Assembly (NCBI GenBank): GCA_032768795.1
Contig: CP136490.1
Coordinates: forward strand, 372,001 to 436,000
Reading direction: 5' to 3'
DNA: 64,000 bases
DNA from: Tremella fuciformis
Lineage: Eukaryota > Basidiomycota > Tremellomycetes > Tremellales > Tremellaceae
Below are positions 57,030-64,000 of the stretch, piece by piece; position 1 is the first letter of the stretch; each line of letters opens with the position of its first letter. The translations under genes and the position numbers were made by a program. The notes beneath the pieces are model-generated. The model was given only the letters and a program-made list of their open reading frames with translations, was not told the origin of the DNA and did no database searches.

Positions 57030-57993
57030 ATGCTCCCGAGCATACCGGCCGCGCGGGTGGTACAGCACATAACGCCCCTCGCGCTAGCCCAGCACCTCGG
57101 CGCTGCCCGCCCGACACCGCTACACCTCACTGGGCTGGTAGATCACTGGCGTGCCCTCCGATGGAGTGCCACTGCTTCTGGACCAGCCGGACTGTCCGAG
57201 CTGCGGCAGGCGATCGGGGAGCATACCGAGGTCGACGTGGAAGTTGGGAAGCGGGGAAGAGGGTATCTTGACCCCGACTTTCAAAAGGTGTCCATGGGAT
57301 TCGGTGAGTTACTCTTCCACTGCTCTGCGAGTGTCGGCCACCATTGGATAAGAGCAGGGTGTAAGAGAAGAGCTGATGGACAGGCCTGTTCCTCGATGCG
57401 TTCATACTAAAAACAATCCCGTCCTCTTTACCGCCCGACCAGCTCCCAACCGCTTATCTCGCCCAAGGCGAGATGAACGCAGCACTGGAGGCCTTCATGC
57501 CCGCACTGGAACATTTCAAGTCCGGGCCCCAAGGGGCGATGTACAGGCGGGCACTGTGGGTCGGCCCAGGGGGCAGCTTTACGCCGTTCCACCGGGACCC
57601 GTATATCGGCCTCTACACACATGGTCAGTCCGCTCGACCTCCTACTTCTTCGTCGTGGAGGAGGGCTGACAGCTAGTCCTGGGCAGCAAAACATTCTGGC
57701 TCTTGCCACCAGAAGCGAGAGACCTGCTCGACCCCTCCCCTCAGCCCTTACACCAGAATACTTCGCAGATCCCCTTCTCTGTCCCGGCCATCTTTTCAAA
57801 CGGGGCAGAGCAAGAGCTGCCACCGAGAATAGTGAACAGGGCGAGAGAGCAATTGACAGCTGCGTTCAAGCTGGACGGCGCGTGTCGTGTGGATCTATCA
57901 GCTGGCGAGAGTGTGCTTCTGCCAGAGGGATGGTGGCATTCGGCCCTCGGGGGTAAAGGGCCTGGAGTTGGCGTCAATGCCTGGTTCAGATGA
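57030..57993 (+). CDS. JmjC (cupin-like) 2-oxoglutarate/Fe(II) oxygenase
   Basis: The start is MLPSIPAARVVQHITPLALA at 57030. The N-terminal region (PLHLTGLVDHWRALRWS) is typical of cupin_8/JmjC hydroxylases. Two introns (about 57304-57383 and 57625-57684) join to GLFLDAFILKTIP and HVLGSKTFWLLPP. The metal-binding facial triad is visible as H-x-D in SFTPFHRDPYIGLY and the distal His in LPEGWWHSALGG. GSKTFWLLPP, with its lysine, would place 2-oxoglutarate. At about 280 residues it matches small JmjC proteins of the JMJD7/PLA2G4B or HIF-inhibitor type more than histone demethylases. The substrate is unknown. No targeting signal. Confidence 0.82.
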
Positions 57994-58142
57994 CAGACTC
58001 GGCAGTCGGCCAACGGCCAACAGACACCAGTCGTGATCAGCTGAATGCATGTTGTTGTACATCCTACATATCCGTCAAGTCGGCCAACCGGGCAGTGGCG
58101 GTGGCGGTATCGCGAAATCCAGAATAAGGGCTAAACACGGGT

Positions 58143-58833
58143 CTAGACGAAGAAGGTGAGGTAGACAGTCGAGACGGCGGTAGAAGCAAGCACGACGTAG
58201 ATCCCGCGGTACGAGCCTTTCAGTGTAAGGCCTAGCGGTCAGCTACGCAAAGAGCGCACACAAATGATTGGAGGAGTGTGACTCACCCCGTCCCATGTCC
58301 CACACCAAGTGCCGTATGCCGTTAAAGGTGTGGAAGCTGAACGTGGCTGCCAAGATGCCCTTGACGGGGATCTTGAACCACGCCGGGAGGTCGTGCACGA
58401 TGCTCACGAGGTGCGCCGAGTCGATCGCGGGCACGAGCGGGTGCAGGAGGTACAGCAGGGCGCCGGCGTACAGGCCGACCGAGAGGCCGACGCCGGTCAC
58501 GCGGTTGAAGATGGATGGGATCCATGTCAGTTGTGGTTGGTAGATGGTGAAGTGCGGCGAGGATGGGCGTCTCTCTCGTTGCGTGTTGAGGAGGGTGATG
58601 TTTTCTTGCGGTGTGAGGGATTGGGTGGATGCGAGGCTGCAGTCAGCACCTGCAGCACGCTATCTCATACGATATGTATGCTCACCGTCTCGATGCCGGT
58701 CGCAAGCCGGGAAGAGAAGCGCGGAGAGGAGAAGCCACTGTGCATCAGCTGAGGCATCGACAGGCTGCAGCTGAGATGGACACCCACCCGCTGCGTGGCG
58801 CAGGAGGATCGGTCGGGCGAGCGAGAGCGACAT
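58143..58833 (-). CDS. SDH3: Succinate dehydrogenase cytochrome b subunit (SDH3/SdhC)
   Basis: This membrane anchor of mitochondrial complex II carries heme b and the ubiquinone site. The N terminus MSLSLARPILLRHAA is Arg-rich and mitochondrial-like. Two introns precede LASTQSLTPQENITLLNTQR. The family core is RPSSPHFTIYQPQLTWIPSI, FNRVTGVGLSVGLYAGALLY and FHTFNGIRHLVWDMGRG, with the heme-ligand His in FNGIRHLVWD. A third intron joins GLTLKGSYRGIYVVLA and TVYLTFFV, stop 58143. There are three hydrophobic membrane spans, as expected. It is divergent from the SNF4 gene across about 325 bp and convergent with the JmjC gene (149 bp). Confidence 0.92.
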
Positions 58834-59158
58834 CGTGTTGTATGAGTACAGAGACGTAGATGTGATGTAGCTCGAAATGGACAGTCTACGATTGGCAGCC
58901 TCCATCTGACCTCGACAAGCAGTTCCGGCTGGCTCCGATATTTGATACCGCTTCTCGATAACACCACGTCATGATTACCGGTCCGGGTAAGCTTCCCTGG
59001 CCATGTGACGGCGCCGCCGCGGCGTGTGCTGCATCCCATCCTATTCAGCTTGCTCAGCCGGCATCGCCACGACTGGGAGGAGATTGCATCGACTCGAGCA
59101 GGACGCCCTATATCTGCACCTCTACGAGACCACGACCCCCGCTCCGCTGCCCGGGAAG
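58834..59158. promoter_or_regulatory. Divergent promoter, SDH3 / SNF4
   Basis: This is 325 bp between divergent starts of two energy-metabolism genes (complex II and AMPK gamma), which might allow co-regulation (inference). The SNF4 frame stays open upstream (an ATG at 59024 in the same frame), so the right part may be 5' leader. No TATA box is evident. Confidence 0.45.
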
Positions 59159-60742
59159 ATGTCCGCCCCCATCCCCATATCCTCCTCGGCGCCATCAACG
59201 TCCTCCGCCCCTCCCTCGGCAATGCCACCGCCAACAACAGCGAACCCGAACACCTTCTTCCCTCCGCACGCAGTACACATACCTGCCACTGTCGGTCGCG
59301 CGCCATCGCAGTCCCGGCCAGCGTCGCGCCGCCCATCAATACCAGGCGGAACCGGCACACTGGGCCGGCGGCCCTCGCGGCCGTCCCACCCGCCCATGCA
59401 CAAGCTGTCCCATACCGAGGCCATCGATGCCCTGCGCCAGTTTCTCCGCGAGCGCAGCAGCTACGATGTCTTCCCCGTGTCGTTCCGGCTCATCGTGCTT
59501 GATACTCAGCTCAAGGTTAAGAAAGCCCTAGATGTCATGCTGCTCTACGGCGTCGTCTCGGCGCCGCTATGGAACACTGACACGGCCAAGTTTGCCGGTC
59601 AGCTCAAGCGTGTGAAGGCAGTGCAGCAGCTGACGATCAGGAATGTTTACAGTACAGGACGTCATTCATCTAATCCAGTACTACTACCACACCTCGTCCT
59701 GGGAGTCTGCGCCCGCCGATGTCGAGGCCATTCGCTTGACGAGCATTCGCGACATCGAGAAAGAGCTGCAGGTTCCGCCGCCACCTCTGCTCTCCGTACA
59801 CCCCCTCCGCCCACTCTACGATGCCTGTCGATTCCTCATTCGCACCCATGCGCGTAGATTGCCACTCATCGATATCGACTCCCAAACACAAGGCGAGGTG
59901 GTCATCAGTGTATTGACCCAGTATCGAGTGCTCAAGTTCATTGCCATGAACGTGAGTCACCGTAGCTTATACGTTTCATCCTGACTCAGGTAGTGCCGAG
60001 ACATCACCCAGTTCTTGACCGGCTCGGTAAAGGAGCTCGGGATCGGCACGTATGTCTCGACAGCCGACTCGGAGGAGCGCAAGGCAAATCCCCATTACCC
60101 ATTGGCAACGGCCACCTTGCAGACCACCGTCTTTGATGTGGTGCACATGTTCTCAGAGCAGGGTATCTCGGCAGTACCAATTGTCGATGAGAATGGGAAG
60201 GTGGTAGACTTGTACGAGACTGTAGACGTCATCGTAGGTTGTCCTGTATCATCACTGCCCTTTGCTGATCTCCAGACCCTGGTCCGGAACGGCGCGTATC
60301 AAGCCCTCGACCTGACCATCGCCCAGGCACTCAAGCAACGATCGCATGATTTCCCCGGAGTGGTCACTTGCTCGCCGAAAGACTCCTTGAGTGCGGTGTT
60401 CGCCCTCATCCGGATTCGACGGGTGCATCGGCTGGTCGTCGTGGCAGGTCCCGACGAGCCGCAGCCAGGGCAGCTGGTCGGAGTGATCAGCTTGAGTGAT
60501 ATCATGCGCGAGCTGATCGTGGGTCTCTCCAATACAGGATGTCGTTCCTCGATGCTGACTGTCAGGGACGTGACGTCGAGCCTGGTGGCAGTGGTATCGG
60601 TGCTCAGCCTGTCGATCGGGTCTTGCGAGCCGAAGCCGCTGCGACTGCTGAAGAAGAGAGCGCGCCCGAGCCGTTCAACGCCGGTGTAAGCCTCGACACG
60701 GACGAGAGCAGTGGGATGCAGGGGTACGAGCCTGCTGCTTGA
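59159..60742 (+). CDS. SNF4: AMPK gamma subunit (SNF4), four CBS domains
   Basis: This is the energy-sensing gamma subunit of the SNF1/AMPK kinase. The start is MSAPIPISSSAPSTSS at 59159. A Pro/Ser-rich N extension of about 80 residues precedes HTEAIDALRQFLRERSSYDV. CBS1 has LIVLDTQLKVKKALDVMLL; an intron joins to FAGMFTVQDVIHLIQYYYHT. CBS2 has PLRPLYDACRFLIRTHARRL and PLIDIDSQTQGEVVISVLTQ. CBS3 contains LQTTVFDVVHMFSEQGISAV and PIVDENGKVVDLYETVDVI. CBS4 has LSAVFALIRIRRVHRLVVVA and LVGVISLSDIMRELI. Nucleotide-binding Arg/His positions are kept (THARRLP, RIRRVHRL). After the last intron, the C-tail of about 55 residues (GRDVEPGGSGIGAQP to GYEPAA) is extra. Four introns. Confidence 0.94.
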
Positions 60743-61786
60743 GCAGTCAGCTGGAGAAGCGCGAGCTTGCTCCGAGCCTGCTGCGACGACGTCGGCGGTC
60801 GCGACCAACAGTCCAGGCCTGGTGCCGTGGACGGGGCTACACAGCCCATATGGGGTCCGTCAAAGGCGTTTGGAATGAACGAGGAGGAAAGGAGGTCGGC
60901 GTCGATTGGGGATACCAACATATCTTGTATAGAGGCGTGTCCAGATCCCGAAGGTGTGGGTGGTCTGGACAGTGCATTGATAGACTAAAGAACCGAGACT
61001 ATGCATGTAGCCGTAGCGTCGTGTCTGTAACACTGGTGACTGGTGATATGAGTGGCAGCATGGTGAATTGTCTGGAGCGAGTCAGGGAAAATGATGAGGT
61101 GTAGTGGCGTTCCTTGTTGACCCTGATCAGCGATGATGGGATCTCCCTTTGTTTGGCTGATCGTCGGATGGTCACGGCCGTATGGACAAGCAGGGCTGAG
61201 TTGTTGAGCCGCTGTGTCTCCTGTTGTACAGCGCTCTCCATTGCATCTCTCTCCCTCTTGTCAACTAGCTACGCTGCCAGTGAGCCGCCCAACTCGGCTT
61301 GACGGCGTACGGTGAAGGGACCCCACAGCGTCCTTTGGTCCTTTGAGATTCCAGGCTCGATCGAGACAGAGGCAGGACAGGCCCCGGAGGAGAGGAGAGA
61401 GGGAGGAAAGGAATTGATGAAGGCACCGACTAGCGACGTCCTTGTACCGTGGGTCCGTGTCCTGTTCCTCGCTGCCAGTCCTTGCGTCGTCAGCCCTCTC
61501 TTCTCTCTTTCCAGCAAGACGCGATCACCTTCTTTTCCACTTCCTACACTCTCATTGCCATCGTCCTCCCCATCCTTCTGCCCGCTTCCCTCTCTAGCCT
61601 CTTCGACAGTGTCGACGCCGCCGACAGTCAGCTCATCTCAGACACACCTCACGATCGTTTCGACCCCTCGATATACTACAGCCTATAGTCATCGCTCAGA
61701 CCGCCGCTCGCGACTGATACCACCTTCCTTCGATCGACCTCCCCTCGCGTTCGATCCGCAAATATACTGGGAGCACAGAAAGGGGG
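60743..61786. other. Intergenic between SNF4 and the GPI-type gene
   Basis: This is 1.04 kb with no supported gene. The last 300 bp is CT-rich (TCTCTTCTCTCTTTCC, and CCTTCTTTTCCACTTCC) and probably forms promoter and leader. A TATA-like GATATACTAC is at about 61670-61680. Open frames at 60739-61104 and 61312-61965 on plus lack coding features. Confidence 0.4.
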
Positions 61787-62830
61787 ATGCGGACGGCCGT
61801 TTGGGTGCTCGGCCTCGTCGCTGCTTCCCTTGCGCCTCTCCCATCTCTAGCTACCGGCCCGGTCTCTCGCGCGCAAGCCACCCTGCGGGGGCGAAGGGAC
61901 AGGCATGCCTTGCACCCCCGAGCCTCAGCCTCGACGTCGGCGTCCTCAGCAGCGTCCGCATCTAGCTCCAGTAGCAGCCCTACCGTGCCCCTCGCGCCAG
62001 CCGAACCACCATCCACGCCTCCCTCCCCCGTCCCCTCTCCACTAGACATCACCATCTCCTACGCACTCTCCGACGCGTGCCTCATCTACCTCGGCACCCT
62101 CATCAAATCTCCCGAATTCATCTCGTGTCTCCCCTTTTCGCTCCTCCTCTCCACGTCCTCGTCGTACTCTTCTCTCCTGAGCGACAGCCTCGCCTCGGCC
62201 AACCTCACCACCCTCAACGAGCTCGTCGCTTACGCCGCCTCGCCCGCACTTGGCTCCGACACCTGCGATGCTTACATGGCAAGCGTGGCGACCGACCTTT
62301 CGGCAAAGGGGAACTGCGCGGCGGATATCCGCAACAAGGTGCCGGTTGCCCTTGACATCTGGCGCGGCGTGGGCAATGACGCTGTGATGCGCGCCGCGGC
62401 CGGTCTGGAGGATGCGCAGGGGAGGTTTTGTTACCTCGACGCGGTGGCAAGTAGCGGGCCGGACGACCTGTACCTCTGGTCCCTACCTGCCGGTGCAGCG
62501 TGAGTCCTCCTCTCCTTTGCGAGCATCAGGAAAGTGTTGATCTGGTTTAGCTTGCCATCCACCTCGACCCCGACGTGCTCGGCTTGTTCCCGCCTCTTGC
62601 TCAACCTTTACACGTCGTCGATGGGCAATACGACCACTCTCAACCAGACTCTCGTCGCCAACGCCGTCAATCGCGTCAACGCGCAGTGCGGCCAGTCGTT
62701 CGTGTCGTACTCGACGTCGTCTTCTTCGTCCAGCGCAGCACCGAGGCTGGTGCCGCCTTTAGCTCCCTCCTCGTGGCTTGCCGCTGTGCTACCGTTGCTG
62801 CTCTTCACTTGCCTCCGGACACTCTTGTAG
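61787..62830 (+). CDS. Secreted, probably GPI-anchored protein
   Basis: The start MRTAVWVLGLVAASLAPLPS is a clear signal peptide. A Ser/Ala/Pro-rich mucin-like stretch (about 45-90) precedes a domain with regularly spaced Cys: DACLIYLGTLIKSPEFISCL, SLLLSTSSSYSSLL, GSDTCDAYMASVATDLSAK, GNCAADIRNK and FCYLDAV. After an intron (62502-62551) come TPTCSACSRLLLNLYTSSMG and NAVNRVNAQCGQSFV. The C terminus is a Ser-rich omega-site-like segment and a hydrophobic tail (LAAVLPLLLFTCLRTLL), as for GPI attachment. The layout resembles basidiomycete cell-surface proteins with a DUF7729-type domain, from memory and unverified. Function unknown; cell-wall or surface location inferred. Confidence 0.75.
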
Positions 62831-63075
62831 ACCTTGTTACCTTGCTTGTTGGACATTTCTGGGCATACAGGACATTACACCTGTCGTATAGACGGTACTT
62901 GCATGCATCATAGCACATGGACTTGGTGGCCCGAGATCGGTAGCCGGCCACGTGGACCGGGCTCGGCGCTCGGACCGCCAGCTCAGCTCGACCTTCTGGT
63001 CCATTCCATCTTTCGTCTCTCTCCTTCATCTTTTGGGCCGACACCGCGTTCTGGTTCTGACCTGCCACGACCAAG
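62831..63075. other. Short intergenic, SGT2 promoter
   Basis: This is 245 bp between the GPI-type gene and the SGT2 start. A short CT-rich leader (TCGTCTCTCTCCTTCATC) lies just before the start. No other element is seen. Confidence 0.4.
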
Positions 63076-64000
63076 ATGGCCGACGCGAGGAAGAAACAGC
63101 TCGTCTTCAACATGTACGCCGCTTGAGCTGCTCGGCCCAAAGGTGCGGGGCTGACGCGATAGTATCGAGTTCCTGCGGGCATCAGGACAAGATGGGACCG
63201 TCAAAGAAGACGACAAGGAGTCGCTAGACGTGGCCAGTGAGCTGGCAACAGGCTGCCCTTCAGTCAAGCTGACGGCCAGTCCAATGTATCGCCGAGAGCT
63301 TTGGCGTCGACCCCGAGTCGAGCGAGCAAGCATCCGAGTACAGCCTTAAGCCCGCCTCCCTCCTCTCCCTGCTCGACGTCTACCTCAAGACCAAGTCCAA
63401 AGCCTCTTCCTCCTCGTCCTCCGCTGCTCCAGCCGCTGCTGCATCCACGTCGACGGCTGCTCCTGTCGCAGGCCCGAGCGGCCCTTCCGCCGCGGACAAG
63501 GCGCGCGCAGAGGCCCTCAAGGGCGAAGGCAATGCCCTTATGGGTCAGAAGCAGTACCAGGCCGCGGTGGACAAGTACACCGAGGCGATCCGCATCGAGC
63601 CGACTGCCGTGTATTACAGTAATCGCGCTGCGGCCTATGGTGGGATGGGCAACCACGAGAAGGCGGTGGAGGATGCGCAGGCCGCGCTGGACTTGGACCC
63701 CAAGTTTGCAAAGGCCTACTCTAGGCTTGGGTGAGTCTTCTGCATGCTGCTGAGGTTCTGGCACATGGAGCTTATGGCAGCCACGCGCAATTCTCCCTCG
63801 GCGAGTACACGCCCGCCATCGAGGCGTACGAGGCGGGTCTCAAGCTCGACCCGGAGAACAAGAACATGAAGACAGCGCTGGCGACTGCCATCGCCCGCCG
63901 GACCGAAGAGGGCGGCAGTAACGATGTCGCGGATCGCGAGGCCGGCGCAGGGGCAGGTGCGGGTGCGGGCGGTATGCCAGACCTTGCCAGCTTGGCCGGC
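63076..64000 (+). CDS. SGT2: SGT2/SGTA co-chaperone, truncated by window edge
   Basis: SGT2 is a small glutamine-rich TPR co-chaperone that hands tail-anchored proteins to the GET pathway and binds Hsp70/Hsp90. The start is MADARKKQLVFN at 63076. Two introns follow within 200 bp, giving IIEFLRASGQDGTVKED and IQCIAESFGVDPESSEQ, the N-terminal dimerisation domain. An Ala/Ser linker leads to the TPR domain: ALKGEGNALMGQKQYQAAVD, YTEAIRIEPTAVYYSNRAAA, AVEDAQAALDLDPKFAKAYS, and after a third intron HAQFSLGEYTPAIEAYEAGL. The C-terminal Gly/Ala-rich part (GAGAGAGAGG, MPDLASLAG) begins at 63930 and runs off the window, where the Met/Gln-rich tail should follow. Confidence 0.92.

Overview
The window looks like nuclear DNA of a basidiomycete yeast, most likely a tremellomycete (Cryptococcus/Saitozyma/Kwoniella-like). 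The genes are dense and GC-rich. Almost every one is cut by very short introns, mostly 43-55 nt, with GTGAGT-type donors, a GCTGAC/GCTAAC-type branch site and an AG acceptor. Proteins such as the V-ATPase c' proteolipid, CCT-eta, ORC3, YPI1, AAR2, SDH3, SNF4 and the ubiquitin-L40 fusion are typical of fungal nuclear chromosomes. No CRISPR, rRNA, recognisable transposon ORF or convincing tRNA was seen. Species assignment is inference.

Left part (1 to about 23 kb): a gene-poor, orphan-rich block. The only recognisable housekeeping-type gene is an intact 12-exon NAD-glycerol-3-phosphate dehydrogenase (5676-7247). The rest is a set of small unrecognised proteins that group by direct comparison. 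Family A (9.9-11.5 kb + strand; 16.5-17.7 kb - strand) shares sequence over most of its length, four introns at corresponding positions, and a C-terminal W-x-H-x2-C-x3-H-x-C motif. Family B (15.0, 18.3 and 21.1 kb, perhaps 12.6 and 19.6 kb) shares a WL-x(5)-L-x-LP motif and/or an FPxGGS-like block. Family C (0.4, 3.1 and 4.4 kb, all - strand) shares a W-x2-H-x3-C-x-C motif. Several short tandem duplications lie between these genes. This local expansion of undescribed genes is the best candidate here for something new.

Right part (23-64 kb): compact housekeeping and regulatory genes. In order: YPI1 PP1 inhibitor (+), DHX29-like helicase (-), PWWP protein (+), MOD5 tRNA isopentenyltransferase (+), an unrecognised 34.5 kb protein (+), Zn2Cys6 factor (+), triple AT-hook protein (+), RDS1-like ferritin-fold secreted protein (+), VMA11 V-ATPase c' (-), CCT7 (+), ubiquitin-RPL40 (-), ORC3 (+), SVF1-like (+), steroid 5-alpha-reductase-like (+), AAR2 U5 snRNP factor (-), JmjC protein (+), SDH3 (-), SNF4/AMPK-gamma (+), a GPI-type secreted protein (+) and SGT2 (+, cut by the right edge).

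The right part alternates divergent pairs with 0.2-0.5 kb shared promoters (DHX29/PWWP, VMA11/CCT7, RPL40/ORC3, AAR2/JmjC, SDH3/SNF4) and convergent pairs with very small gaps (27 bp for reductase/AAR2). Functions are mostly independent. Translation and RNA themes recur (helicase, MOD5, L40, AAR2, SGT2), as do energy and stress themes (GPD, SNF4, SDH3, RDS1, SVF1, V-ATPase). Gene structures are extreme: 8- and 10-nt microexons, a start codon that is nearly an exon by itself, and a MOD5 gene with two in-frame starts.
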